Below are positions 11,155-23,074 of a DNA stretch of 64,000 nt, piece by piece (position 1 is the first letter of the stretch; the number at the start of each line of letters is the position of its first letter). This DNA is from Orientallactaga sibirica (taxonomy: Eukaryota; Chordata; Mammalia; Rodentia; Dipodidae). Below the pieces are notes generated by a model. That model had not been told where the DNA came from. It worked only from the letters and a program-made list of their open reading frames with translations, and searched no databases. Location: positions 54,434,001 to 54,498,000 of the forward strand of contig JAEOAD010000004.1 of NCBI GenBank assembly GCA_036365145.1, read 5' to 3'. A program made the position numbers and the translations under genes.

Positions 11155-12690
11155 CTAAACATGTGTCAGTCTGCTTCGGTGAGATTTTTTATTTAAAATA
11201 TTAAACCAGTTATTCTATTTCCATAATGCAATTGCAGTTTTACTCCAGCTCCAAATTGTTACATATTTTTCCTCATACTTTTGCATTAATATACAGTATA
11301 ATAGGATGATGTAAAATATTCTGAGAGATTGTTCACAAATAAATTCTAATATATTGTTCAACAGGGCTTAAAAAACAAAGTCAATAGTATGATCATGTCA
11401 GGGTGCTCTGTGCTAGTGTGCTCACTTAACTAATGCACCATGGAAAGTGAATATGCTGAGTTTTTTTTTTTATAAATATTACCATAAAAGCATTGGGTGG
11501 GAAGTTTTCCTGCTCATTAAAATATTTCAAAGTAAGATATTCCATCTAGACAGGTTTACTGTCATAACAACCTGGGCTGTGTACAGTTTCAATGTTAATT
11601 GCATTAATATTACTTTTTTCCCCCTATTTTCTCTCCACTGCACTCCTAAGGTGTACTTAAAAATCTCAAACCATATGCCTAAATTTTGACCAGTTTCTTT
11701 TTCCTGGTTAAAATGTTTCCACATAACAACAAGTGCATATTGAAATCTCTGGGACATTATTTAATGTTTTCCTGGTTACTTGGTGCTGCCTCCTGCCTCC
11801 AGTTTACCTGCCTTTCATTCTCCCAAAATACCAAGAACCCAGCTGTGTGCCGATGTGTAGGCATGTATTACTGTAGCCTTCAAACACACCTGTGGTTTCC
11901 AGCAGATATATACAGGTGTATCTGCTACCAGGTGTATGCTTGTTCCTAACAGTCACCATGTAGTGATGGAGATATTTAAATATTGACAATTCGTCCCGTT
12001 AGGAGTCCCCAATGTATGGTTTTCTTTTCTAGAGAAAGTACAAGAATTAACTAAATTGAAAAGCTTTTAGGTAATCTGTTAATCAGAAATATGTATCATA
12101 TGCCTGCTACAGTAAGTCACTGTAATATAGCCCTGTTGAAAAGCCACACAAAACTCAAAAATCAGCCTTAGGATTGTAGTCTTCGATAAATGGTTGAAGA
12201 CCATATAAGTATGAAAATTACATTAAATAAATTGAAATGAAAAAGATGGAAAAGTTACTGTTCCTTAGCTAAGTGTCTTTGAAATAGAGGATAATCAATA
12301 TATACTTATTTTTGTGGCTAATATTTAGCTGGGTTGTTCATACAAATACTTAAGAATCCAAAGTCACTACTGTGACATTGGGATGAAGATAGGTAAGCAT
12401 TTCTAGGACTGAATTTAACTATGCCTACCTATTTTAATGCATTAGATTGATAAGTATTTGGTTTTGTATAAAAATGTCCCCAGAATGCCCACACAATTGT
12501 CTTTTATGAGTACATAAAAGAAAATGGCCACTTGGGTTTCATTAAAATGGAATTGGTTAAAATAATGCTTAAGATTTTCCACTTACAAAACTCTGCTAAA
12601 TTTTACGTGGTGTTATGTTTTTTATTTCATAAGTAGCTGTCAGGACATTTTCACTGGTGAAGATGCCAAAAATATTTTTAGAGCTAAGTT
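11155..12690. other. Unique AT-rich sequence
   Basis: No gene or recognised repeat. Overlapping short frames on both strands at 11447-11989 look like chance ORFs. Confidence 0.5.
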
Positions 12691-12699
12691 GCCCTTATA

Positions 12700-14690
12700 G
12701 CCACTGCTCCAACCTCTTCCTCAATCCTTCTATCATATTCTCCTCTTCTATAATTATGTTACTTCAAAAATGCATAGTAAGATCACAGAATACATAAAAC
12801 TTTGGTGTTAACATTTTTAACTTAGTATAATTCCCAGATAGTAATTTATATTTTTGAATGCATCATTATATTTCTTTTTATTACTGCATATTGTTTTATA
12901 CTATGGTTGCCCCATAGCTTGTTTATCCACTAATTTGTTGGAGGACAAATCTATTATTTCTGAGTTGGACTACTAAGAATCAAGTTATTATAAACCTTCA
13001 CATACATGTTTTATGTGAAGATAAATTCCAGGAGTACAATTTCAAGTTCAAATACATGTTCATTTCCATCCCATTTTCTATTTTGGCTGTATTAATTTAT
13101 ATTCTAACCAGATATGTTCAAAGATTCTCTTTCCTTTACAACACTTTTTATCTTTTGTCTTTTTGATAATATCTATTCTTAGTAGACTGGGCTGATAATA
13201 CTTTGGGCTTGATTTGCATTTCTCTTGATCTTGAACATTTTCTCATATGCCTGTTGGCCATGTGTATATACCTTCATTGAAAAATATGAGTCTGTTTAGA
13301 CCTCTGGACTATGTTTTATTTTTCTGCTGTCTGTTGTAGAAGTCCAAATATATTCTACATCTCAACTTCTTGTCATATTTAGACTTTGTAAATATTCTTC
13401 CATTCTGTCTGTTGTTTCTTTATTCTTAGGATGGTTTTATTTGTGGTGCAAAAAAAAGTTCCTCCAAAATTCTGAAACACTTCCTTTTTTTTTTTTTCTT
13501 CTGGTAATTTGGTTCAGATCTTACCTTAAATATTTAATATATTTGACTTATTTTTGTAACTAACAAAATATAGTATAGCTTATGCTTTTTATCTGTTTAT
13601 AATTATTAAAATATATTTAGATTTGAAATAATAATTGTCTATTTCTCCTTTAGCATATCAGGTTTGTTATGTTATCATTATTATTATTGATGTTGAACTT
13701 AAAGACCTATTATCTTAGATGCTGGAAATTGTTTTCCTTGTTTTTCTGTGTTCATTGTACACTTATGTTACATTTTAATTATGTGATGCATTTTGGGGTG
13801 TTATTTTTTGGGGTGTGTGTGTGTGTGTTTGGTCTGTGAGTGGGATATCCAAATGTCTGGCTCCATTTGGTGTAAATGTTATCTTGCATATGCTGAATTG
13901 ATTGTGTACATTTGTGAAAAAAATATTGGGACAAATTTGTGTTGATATATTTTTTGAGTTCTCTGTTTTCTTCCATGAATACTGTGTAGTCTTGATTATT
14001 ATACCTATATGTTCTCTTGAAATAATGCAAACTGAGTTTTTATACTCTATTGCCATTATTCAATATTGTTTAATTTGCTTTGCCTTTCCACATAACTTTA
14101 AAAATAATATTGTCTATATTAACACAAAATAATATTTTTGAGATACTGATAAAAATTATAAACTTAGGCAATAGTGAGCGCTTGCCATAGTTCATCTTCT
14201 CATTTCTGAAATCCTTGATTCTTTCATCAGCATCATAGTTTCTAGAATTATAAGTTCTAGGCAGTTTTGTTCAATTTATATTTGTGTATTTCATGTTGGG
14301 GGCTGCTTAAACCTATATTTATTGGTTTTTACATTAGTTAATTGATACTTTGAAGGACTGTAATTGATCATTACATGCTTATATTATAAACAATGGCCTT
14401 ATTATACTCAGTGGATCAGGAATTTTTAGCAGACTACTTAGGGTTCTCTATGTAGTCAATAGGATATGTTTATTTCTTACTTTTCTTATGTGGCTGTTCT
14501 TATTTATTTCTATTTTTTTATGACATGAGCCACAGTTCCCAGAACTGTGTTGAGAAAACATTAAAGTGGGCATTTGCGTTGTCCCTCATCTTGGAGGATT
14601 CATTCAATCTTGCACTGATATGGAATCATAGCATTTGGTTAGCTCTTTTATCTATTTTAAATGCATTTTTTCATGGTGGATCTAACAAAA
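12700..14690 (-). mobile_element. Ancient L1 (L1M-like) ORF2 3' part, minus strand, decayed
   Basis: As written, the + strand follows the antisense of the old mammalian L1 ORF2 3' end in order. Landmarks are a gcttgtttatccactaattt segment (about 12916), a gatttgcatttctcttgatc...cctgttggccatgtgtatat segment (about 13210-13270), a ttccattctgtctgttgttt segment (about 13400), and an aaagtgggcatttgcgttgt...cttgcactgatatgg segment (14562-14625). Many indels and stops; no functional protein remains. Orientation and class are fairly secure; the subfamily is not. Confidence 0.75.
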
Positions 14691-14786
14691 GTTATATTGA
14701 AAGAACTGGTAGTGTAGAACATCCACAGATGAACTCTGAAAGTAACCTGAACTTGATTCTTTATCCTTTCCTAAGTTTGTTATCTT

Positions 14787-14876
14787 GAGTTTCTTAAACC
14801 TTATAAAAATAGTCTTCATCTTTAAAACAGAATGAGTTTCTTAAACCTTATAAAAATAGTCTTCATCTTTAAAACA
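14787..14876. repeat. 47-bp tandem duplication
   Basis: gagtttcttaaaccttataa and the following bases occur at 14787 and again at 14834 with an identical sequence for about 43 bp. The second copy runs into an A tract. A local duplication in otherwise unique sequence. Confidence 0.92.
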
Positions 14877-14904
14877 AAAAAAAAATAGTATTTTCAAGGC
14901 TAGA

Positions 14905-14985
14905 TACCAGTTATCTACCTACCTCACAGAACTATGAGAATTAGAAGAGGCAAGCAGGTCAAAATATTCACATCATCATTTTCTC
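14905..14985 (+). mobile_element. MIR-like fragment
   Basis: ctacctacctcacagaacta followed by tgagaattagaagagg resembles the MIR core segment 'cctacctcatagggttgttgtgaggattaa'. Short and diverged. Confidence 0.5.
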
Positions 14986-14989
14986 ATTT

Positions 14990-15650
14990 AACCCTGTGAT
15001 CTCTTCTCTGATTGGCCCTCCTAAATTAAAATTCAGAGCAGCCCATATTTGACCCCCTTGTATTTATATATTAATTTATACAAATTTATCTAAATTCATT
15101 CACTAGCCAGAGAATAAATATTTGCATGCAGTGATTTTGGAAATAACTATTTTGCTATTATACATCACTGATATTTATCTATAAATCTTCTTCATTTTTT
15201 GGTCTTAAATGGTAGTTACATTTTAAATTAATTGTTGTTGGTTTCATCAACCCCTCAAATTTGATGATGTGCACCATTATCTTTCTATTACATTCAGTAT
15301 CAGTCCTAGAAAATCGTTCTTCTGCTTTCAAAATGTGGAAACCTCTTGTGTTACAGCACAACCCATTAATATTTTCTGTTGGGAGTATCTCAAACAGAAA
15401 TGGGCATAAAATGACATCATGATATTGATATCAACATCTGAAATGTGAGATCAACCATCCATAGGAAACTTAATTCTACTAAAGAAGATGTTTGAGTAGA
15501 AATCTTTTCCTAATGGTTCCAACATAGTATAGAATCTTTATGGGCCTCCAGACCCTTCTGTAGACTCTTGCAAGATTGCTTACCAACTGTAATTTTCCAT
15601 GCAACTACTGGTCTTTGAAGGAAAAGATTAAAATTAATTTTCAGGAGCTA
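14990..15650. other. Unique sequence, nothing recognised
   Basis: AT-rich with no supported gene or repeat. Confidence 0.5.
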
Positions 15651-15654
15651 TCTC

Positions 15655-16008
15655 TAGTTCATTTGGACCTATCATCTTCATGATAAGCTAAACTACTCAA
15701 TCTCTTTGCTTTCAACACCCTGAATAAATCAGAATGGTCATCTTTTTTAACGATACATTTTGAAGCAGAAAGGCAAATATCACTTTGTTTTACCTCAAAT
15801 GTAGAATCTGGGAAAATAAAGTATTTGAAATAGAATAGGTGACTACCAGGGTGGAGAAAGAAGGTAAGGGAAGAGGGAGTAAAGGAAGATGAAAGAAAAA
15901 GAGGGGGATATGAAAAAATTGCATACATGACTATGTTGCAATGAAACCCATTATTTTTATTTCAGTTTATATTTACTAATAAAATAGTTTAAAAAAAATT
16001 AACACCTG
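15655..16008 (+). mobile_element. L1 (rodent Lx-like) 3' end
   Basis: The 15740-15830 part resembles the L1 terminal segment containing 'aaatatcac...tcaaatgtagaatctggg'. The end contains caatgaaacccattattttt followed by aatattta-like 'tatttactaataaaata' and an A tract. This corresponds to the rodent L1 3' terminus 'aatgaaacccattattttgtataattaatatatgctaat'. Heavily decayed. Confidence 0.65.
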
Positions 16009-16420
16009 TTGAAAATAAGTTTGAATTATTCCCAAAACTCTTTGAGTTTTCTGTTATAAGACCATTATAAAAAATCCAAGGTATAACTTTTCATCAACCT
16101 ATATGAAATAGCATTTTTTTTCTGGATCTTAAGGGATTAAGTACTTTCAACCAACACCTCCCCTTATTCAGACCCCAAGATCAGATAGAGATTAACATAG
16201 CAGGTTTTATTTTTGCTATTTTAAAATAAAAAAAATAGATGTGCACAAAATTAAGTACTATTTGTAACATTGTGCAATGGCTAAATCTAGCTAATTAACA
16301 GGTTATTGCACATACTTATTTTTCTTTTGAAAACATTTAAAATCTACTTCAGTAGCATTTTCAAGTTTCAAGTATATTTCTATTAACTATAGTAACCACC
16401 ATGTACAAGAAATCTCATTG
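16009..16420. other. Unique AT-rich sequence
   Basis: No recognised feature; flanks the MaLR element that begins at 16426. Confidence 0.5.
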
Positions 16421-16425
16421 GCTTA

Positions 16426-16774
16426 TGTTGCAGTCAGGTTTGCATTGCTGGCAGAAATCACCCGACAAAAAGCAGCTTGTGGAAAGAAAGAGGTTTATTT
16501 TGACTTACAGGCTTGAGGGGGAAGCTCCATGATGGCAGGAAAAACAATGGCATAATCAAAGTGTGGACATCACCCTCTGGTCAACATAAGGTGGACAACA
16601 GCAACCGGAGAGTGTGCCAAATACTGGCAAGGGGAAGCTGGCTGTAATACCCATAAGCCCGCCCCCAACAATATTCTGCCTCCAAGAGGTGTTAATTCCC
16701 AAATTGCCATTAGCTAGAAACCTAGTATTCAGAACACCCAAGTTTATGGGGGACACCTGAATCAAACCACCACA
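16426..16774 (-). repeat. 3' LTR of MaLR element (subfamily Y)
   Basis: The - strand starts tgtggtggtttgattcaggt and ends at the complement of tgttgcagtcaggtttgcat. Its mate is 17949-18300. Small differences between the mates (for example cccgac versus cccaac) indicate modest age. Confidence 0.92.
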
Positions 16775-17948
16775 TTCCACCCATGGCCCCCATAAATGAT
16801 AATCATACATGATGTAAAATGCAATTTATTCATCCAACTTTAAAAGCCCCCATTTTTTTAAATCAATCCTAATGATGGTCCAACAATCCCCATACTCCAA
16901 GGTCTTTTAACTGAGCCATAATACCAAAAATAATCCCCCTAAAACCCACAATGACACAGAATAAACATTCACACTGCAAAGCATGGCATTGGGCAAAGCA
17001 AAGAAATATTCAACCAATACAAGATTAAACCAACCAGGGCAAACATCATACTCTGTAATTCCAATCCAACAACTAGTTAGTGACAAATCTCCAAGTCTGA
17101 TAATTCTGACCAGCAACAAGTCTCTGGAGTTCCAATTCCGCCCCTCCAGCTAGGCTACTCACAGTCCTGGAAAACTTCATCCAAGGCCTGCAGCTTTCCT
17201 CAGAAGCCATCTCATAGTCCCAGCATCTCCACTGGGTCTCCACTGCAACCCACGGTCCATCCGCATGGCCCCATGGGCTCTCCATGCAGGCATCCAGCAA
17301 ACCTGCTTCACAATGCCCATGGCCATTTCCAAAACACAAGACCGCATTACAAACTCAATGACCTTCTCTTTCCTGCATTTCTTATACTCCACAATACCAG
17401 GCAGAGTGCCAATTTGTTAATCCAGGGGGGAATAAATCAGACTTTGAAGAACAGGACACTCCTTCAGCATTCAGGCCCCTTCAAAACAGTCTGCATTCTT
17501 CCTATTGCCCCAGTGCAGGTCACCTGGCCCAATCTCAAAGGTTGTAATCTCTCAATTGCAACTGAATGGGCAGAGTTCACCCAAAGATTTCATTTTTTCT
17601 GTGCCATATCCCTCTGCTCACACCAGTTCATTTCTACGCAAAGCAACCCTGTACAACTTCTCAGGACACTGGCATAACAGCAAACTTCTCACACAAACTG
17701 CTAGCCCAGTTCAAGTAAAGCACTTTCTCACCCTCATAATCCAAACCTCACAGTCCATAGTTCTTATTACATTCAGGTCTTTCAGCTCTGACCAGAATAG
17801 TCCATTAAGCTGTACTTACAACACTACAAGGTGTCTCTTAGGCCAAGGTTTAAAATCCTTCCAAATTCCTCTTGAAAATCAGCTCCAAAAGGCCAAAGCC
17901 ACACAGTCAGGTGTCTAGCAACAATCCCACTCCTCGGTACCACTTTAC
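16775..17948 (-). repeat. MaLR internal region, non-coding
   Basis: About 1.17 kb between the LTRs. It shares a segment (ccaattccgcccctccagct, about 17131) with the internal region of the + strand element at 36715-38677, whose corresponding complement is near 37950-37975. Open frames of 134 and 137 codons here (17273-17677 and 17505-17918) lie on the strand antisense to the element and match no retroviral protein known to me. Confidence 0.88.
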
Positions 17949-18300
17949 TGTTGCAGTCAGGTTCCCATTGCTGGCAGAAATCACCCAACTAAGAGCAGCT
18001 TGTGGGAAAAAAGAGATTTTTGGCTTACAGGCTCAGGCTCGAGGGAGAAGCTCCATGATGGCAGGAAAAACGATGGCATGAGCAGAGGGTGGACATCACT
18101 CTCTGGTCAACATAAGGTAGACAACAGCAACGGGAGAGTGTGCCAAACACTGGCAAGGGGAAGCTGGCTGTAATGCCCATAAGCCCGCCCCCAACAATAT
18201 ACCACCTCCAGGAGGCTTTAATTTCCAATTGCCATCAGCTGGGAAGACTAGTATTCAGAACACTTAAGTTTATGGGGGACACCTGAATCAAACCACCACA
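17949..18300 (-). repeat. 5' LTR of MaLR element (subfamily Y)
   Basis: Upstream LTR of the element on the - strand, nearly the same as 16426-16774. Immediately internal to it, the + strand reads ggtaccactttac, the complement of an ERVL-type primer-binding-site region. Confidence 0.92.
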
Positions 18301-18305
18301 GCTTA

Positions 18306-19290
18306 TTTCCATTTCCTGTTGAATTTCTTATCTTTGATCAACATATTTGCTCATAGAACATCAGATTTCATATATTGCAATGAGTTAAAGAATAAAAGCT
18401 AGCTGTCTGGACACTTAGAACATTAGGCTAGTATTCTTTCACCAGAACAAGATTATGCAAGGATGGTCTGCAAAGAAAAAACCTTCCTGACAAGTGACAG
18501 AGAGAATCACTGACATAATCTACAGACCTTGTCCATGGAGACAAGAGGGCTCATTCACATAAGAAGGATTAAGCAATACAGATGGGCTAAAAATGTAATA
18601 TGTCTCCAAATGAAAACAAGTTGATCCTCCTCACCACTGAAATTGAAAATGACAACACTGACTTTTAGAAATAAGAACAGGAAGTACAAGGAAGGTGCAT
18701 TTTGATGTAGACAATGTTTCAGAGTCTGTGAGGAATAGATAAGAAAACTCAATGTTATATCTAGATTGAATTAAAAAATGAGTCCCCTAAAAAATGACCT
18801 ATCTTGTAAAATCTGTGGTGACAGTAGATGGAGGCGCATGGGAAAGTGGGCAGCCACGTAGACCAAAATTCAGTGAAAAGCATGTTGAGGAAGATGAGGA
18901 GTTCAGAGTGAACTTTCCAGAGATAAACACCAGCTCTGTAACTCAGTTGTACAGCTGGGCTTTCAAACATAGTGCGAGACTTGGGCCTTTGAAATAAATA
19001 ACAAGAGTAGCGTTGTTTCCTGCTCTCAAGAAATTTGTAAAATAATCCAAATAAATATTTGCTTCCATCCATATCAGTGGAATATATCAATGCATTTAAG
19101 TAAAAGAAAAATACCTAAAAAGCAATTATGAGCAGTTTGTTTTAAAATGTACTCATTTAAGGACTTTATTATGCCTCTGTACTTTCATGTCCAGCCTTTT
19201 ATTTAACATTACAGTCCTAGATATTTGAGCCATCCAGGCCCAGATAGAAAATTAAAGTTTTAACCAAACAGAAAGGATGAAATGGAACAA
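18306..19290. other. Unique sequence, nothing recognised
   Basis: Short frames on both strands at 18555-19090 are not supported as genes. Composition is ordinary intergenic. Confidence 0.5.
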
Positions 19291-19291
19291 A

Positions 19292-19567
19292 AGGGCTGGA
19301 GAGATGGCTTAGCTGTTAAAGCGCCTGCTTGCTAAGCCTAAGAAGCCGGTTCCAATCTCCAGGTCCCAAGTTTAGCCAGATGCAGTGACGCAAGGGTGCA
19401 ATGCTGCACTTGACCACAAGGGGGCACACACATCTGGATTTCGTTCACAGCAGCTGAGAGACTGCTGGCGTGCCCATCTCTATCTGTCTCCCTCTCCCTC
19501 TCTGTCTGTCTCTCTCTGTGTCTCTCTCCAAAAATAAATAAAATAATTTTAAAAATTAAAATAAATG
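19292..19567 (+). mobile_element. B2-like SINE (type II)
   Basis: Head gggctggagagatggcttag, ggttccaatctccaggtccc, acaagggggcacacacatct, agctgagagactgctggcgt, CT tract, ccaaaaataaataaa tail. Confidence 0.93.
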
Positions 19568-20165
19568 GATCAGAAGCCAGCACTGCTTATCATGGATTGG
19601 GAAACAGTGAGGGTCCAGTAGCCCTCAGGATGCAGTAATGAACATGACTCTGACAGTCTGCTGGACAGCTCTTGTAATAGACTAGGAGCAACTACAGGCC
19701 ACTGTGAAAGTCAGGTAATAAATGTTTTAAATATATTTGGTCACTTCTTTCTATCTTTGGCTGAGATTATAATTTACCTTTTATGTGATAATGTTAATTT
19801 TAAGCCATTTTCATGAAATAATATAACTTCTTGATGGAAAATAGAAAAGCTATACTAAATCAATATTCGTAAGTACCAGTGCAAAAATAAGACATTTCAG
19901 ACCCAGATTTTAAAATACCTTAAAAAGGAAGAGAGGGAAAATGCTAATGAAAGGAGCATGGCTCTCCATGGAAGATGAAGTGGATTTTTGTGGTACTTTG
20001 TAAACTGATGAACATAATTATTCTTACTAAATGCAGGTAAATGGAAAGCACTCACAGGAGCACATTTTGTAGCTCTTTCTGTTACACATTATTTCCTGAA
20101 ATCTTTCAGGTTTGTGTATGAAGCTCAGGGAATATAACCTCTCTTTCTCCTTTCTTTTTGTAAAT
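19568..20165. other. Unique sequence, nothing recognised
   Basis: No supported gene or repeat. Confidence 0.5.
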
Positions 20166-20322
20166 AATTTTTTTTTTAATTTCTTTGAGGCATGATCTTA
20201 TTCTGTCACAGACAGACCTGCAACTAAATCTGTAGCACAGGTAGGCCACAAATCAAGGCAATCTTCCTACCTCAGCTTCTTCCAGAGTGCTGGTATTAAG
20301 GCATGATCCAACATCCCCTACT
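20166..20322 (-). mobile_element. B1 SINE, diverged, minus strand
   Basis: T tract, ttctttgaggcatgatctta, then caaggcaatcttcctacctc, agagtgctggtattaaggca and an antisense head ending atccaacatcccc. Several deletions and substitutions relative to other B1 copies here. Confidence 0.68.
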
Positions 20323-20940
20323 CTGAATGGGAAGTTTTTGTTTGTTTGTTTGCTTGTTTTCAGATGAGAAAGCAACAGGATTTTCCAACAGCTTCATTAA
20401 AAATTTCAGGTATTTAATAACTGGACTATTTGGCTGATAATTTTATCCATTTTATTTGTGCAAAATAAACAGGAAGAATTCTAGGCCAAGACTTCCCTTT
20501 TCCTTATGTACCAAAGATAAACAGGACATGAATAGATTATCCTAGATGCATTTATTATCTAAAAAGAATTAACAGAAATTATGATTCAGATATGTGCTGC
20601 AGTTGGCAGCTCCAGGCCTGTGTGGGTGGGTATGAAGTCAGAACTTAAGTTTGCAAAACGAAAATCAAAAACTTGAACTAAACTTGGATTCACAGAGCAA
20701 TAGATCCTTCACAACAACTTAGTTCTAGCTGAAATAAGCAGAAATTGTATCACCTGGAACAGGAAAGATTATAAAGAGAATAGCCAAACTGTGGTAATAT
20801 TTTGAGAACCTATTATTATCAATATTATTTGGTGTTATTCCTGAGAGGTTACTTCATTACATTTGTCTGCTAGAAGACTTGAAGAAAATTGATGAAAGAA
20901 TGTATCCGAACTATACTCCAATTTTTTATACTCCAATACC
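20323..20940. other. Unique sequence, nothing recognised
   Basis: Contains a short (TTTG)n run at about 20338-20358. No gene supported. Confidence 0.5.
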
Positions 20941-20943
20941 CTT

Positions 20944-20996
20944 GTTCACATCCTGGCATGGAGTTAGAGTTCATTAAATATTCACTGAGGAAATGA
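20944..20996 (+). mobile_element. L2/MIR-type 3' end fragment
   Basis: cctggcatggagttagagtt followed by cattaaatattcactgagg matches the L2/MIR terminal pattern 'cctggcacatagtaggtgctcaataaatatttgttga'. Confidence 0.6.
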
Positions 20997-21034
20997 AATC
21001 ATAAAGTAGCTGCAGAATGTGACCTCCGGGTGGC

Positions 21035-21240
21035 ATATGATAAGTCAGCACTATTCAATAGAAGCCTCTGCAATGATGAACCATTTTGGCACTGTCCCTT
21101 GTGGTAACAGACAGCTGCATTTAGCTATTAAGCACTTGAAATACAGCTAGTAAAATTGCAGAACGGCTTTACCAATTTATTTAATTTTAGTTAATGTAAA
21201 TGCAACATCAAGTAGTCACATGTTGGGAAGCATAGTATTC
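21035..21240 (+). mobile_element. Ancient hAT (Charlie-group) DNA transposon fragment
   Basis: actattcaatagaagcctct near the start, atttagctattaagcacttg then aaatacagctagt in the middle, and tttatttaattttagttaat further on follow the order of the mammalian hAT non-autonomous element with 'ccaatagaactttctg...ggctattgagcacttgaaatgtggctagt'. Diverged; exact subfamily not assigned. Confidence 0.65.
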
Positions 21241-21787
21241 ACTTTATAATAGGTGAAAAGAACTGAAGGGGCTGGTTTCTAACAGACCATTTTAATAATA
21301 TTTGACTATGTCCTAGCTCTTCTGAAAATTTATCCTATTTATGAATTAAGAAATACAGAAGGAAGAAAATATTGTGTATTTCAGATTAGTGAAATGGGAC
21401 ATCTTACTCTTGTTGACTTTCAATATGGAAAGAGCACTAATTCATACCATAAGCCCTGATGAAATGCCTAAATAAATGCCTAAAAGAGCACCATGAAGCT
21501 CTTTGCACATGGACATAGTGCAGATCTGGTCTGACAGGGACTTGCAGCAAAACTGTGGATGTGTTTATTCAGAGTCAGGAGCTCAGCACACTCCCTGTCA
21601 ATGAAGATTTAATGTCTAAGGTTAACTGTACATCATTTTTAGGTCATGATGCAATGGTCAATACATACAATGTTATGTTGTACTTATACTGTAAAGATCC
21701 TGAAGGTTTAAATATAAGAAAGGTTTACTATCCTTGTTACATAACTTTATGGATTATGAACTTGAATTTATAAGACATATTTGCAAA
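21241..21787. other. Unique sequence, nothing recognised
   Basis: A 72-codon frame at 21555-21773 has no recognisable motif or supporting context. Confidence 0.5.
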
Positions 21788-22262
21788 TATCTATGTTTTG
21801 GGAATCTCATAGGCCTCTTCAATCAACAGCTTAATGTGGGTTATAACCCATTTCTGAAATTTACTAGCCAAGGCCAAATATTTTAGGGTTAGACTTCATC
21901 CCACCCTCTCCAGGCCCCATCCTACAAGACGATACCTCCATGCTCCTATTGAGGGTTATGGCTTTTAGTGTACTATCCAGGAGCAAGTTTTCTATGGTAA
22001 TAATTCATTTTGGATTTGGTGTTGTGTATATCTTCCCCCCCCCCCACACTCTCCTGTTCGTCTCCCCACAAACCCCTTCCATCCCTTTTATCTGGCCCTG
22101 GTATTGTATGTTGGGCATGATGGCAACACAAGCTATTCCAGTTTAAGACCCACAGATGAGGGGCACCAGTTTGGTGAAATTGTTGTCATGCTGAATTGTT
22201 CTGCTATTTCTAGAAATTTTCAGTTGATGCCTATAGATTTCCCTGTTAGGTAATCTTATCAT
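21788..22262. repeat. Unassigned interspersed repeat, copy A
   Basis: Shares ordered similarity with 23395-23935: aggcctcttcaatcaacagc, gccaaatatttt, ttcatcccaccctctccag, attgagggttatggctttta, ttcattttggatttgg and tttatctggccctggt. Contains a C12-13 run (about 22032-22044). Could be an antisense L1 3' UTR segment, but I cannot assign it. Confidence 0.6.
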
Positions 22263-22689
22263 TAGTGATTGTTTTTCTCTCTCTCCACATATATATACTT
22301 TTTACCTTCTTTTATAGATTTATATACATTGATGTCATTTTCACCACATAAAAATTAAACTCTATGACCATTTTTTATCAATAAAATATACAATATATAC
22401 ATTACAAAATGCAGCAAAAAGGATGCTATTTCCAAAGGTCATTTATTAATTAAAAGAAAAATTGCATGTGCACACAGAGGAATTCTAATCATGTATAAAA
22501 GGAAATTATTCTGTTATTTGCAATTCCATGACACCAATGTGCACTTTCCTAGAAGTCCCTTATCTACTTTCTGTCTGTCCTTGACTAAAGTGGGCACAAG
22601 TTTAATTCATTCAATCCAAGTGTAATCCTATGTTATTCAACTAACATCTTCCTTTCCACCTCTCCTTTAACCACTCATTTCTCTCTGTT
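22263..22689. other. AT-rich sequence, possible L1 remnants
   Basis: Part of it (about 22465-22550) weakly resembles an L1 3' segment (ttattctgttatttgcaatt). Too decayed for a firm call. Confidence 0.35.
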
Positions 22690-22870
22690 CTCTCTGTGTG
22701 TGCCATTAGATAAATGTTTCTAGATTCCATGTAAGGTCATGTGCCACTGTCTTTTGGAAGCTGTCTTATTTCATGCAATGCATTAATTTTTATTTCTCTT
22801 ATCAAATGTCATTGTCATGATTTCTAATCCATTGCCAATTTTTCCATTCTTTGTTTTCAAATTATTTTCT
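22690..22870 (-). mobile_element. Possible L1 fragment, minus strand
   Basis: gctgtcttatttcatgcaat resembles the antisense L1 segment 'cctggcttatttcacttagcataatg'. Weak, single-motif support. Confidence 0.4.
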
Positions 22871-23074
22871 CTCAGTGAGCAGCTAATTTCATTCTTTCTG
22901 TGATGTGTTGTAATGTAGTGCTTAGTTCCTTTTTTTTTTCACTGAAGTTTCAGACTCATTAGGGTGTTACAACTACATATAACAACTCATATGAAATTGA
23001 AATAGACTCCATCCTATCCTATGAGTTTAAAAATATGCATGTTTGCTTTGGTAGAACTTTATTGTAAATGATAC

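Larger units (their letters stand above)
16426..18300 (-). mobile_element. Complete non-autonomous MaLR element (LTR-internal-LTR), minus strand
   Basis: Two closely similar LTRs (16426-16774 and 17949-18300) enclose about 1.17 kb of internal sequence. A perfect 5-bp target duplication gctta lies at 16421-16425 and 18301-18305. On the - strand a primer-binding-site-like tggtacc segment follows the 5' LTR (about 17929-17944 on +). A G-rich polypurine tract precedes the 3' LTR (about 16775-16791). These are the hallmarks of ORR1/MT MaLRs, which rely on ERVL proteins supplied in trans. There is no gag or pol coding region. Confidence 0.93.

Noticed and set aside
17273..17918. 134- and 137-codon overlapping + strand frames
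   Set aside because: They lie in the internal region of a MaLR element and on the opposite strand to it. They match no retroviral protein that I know.
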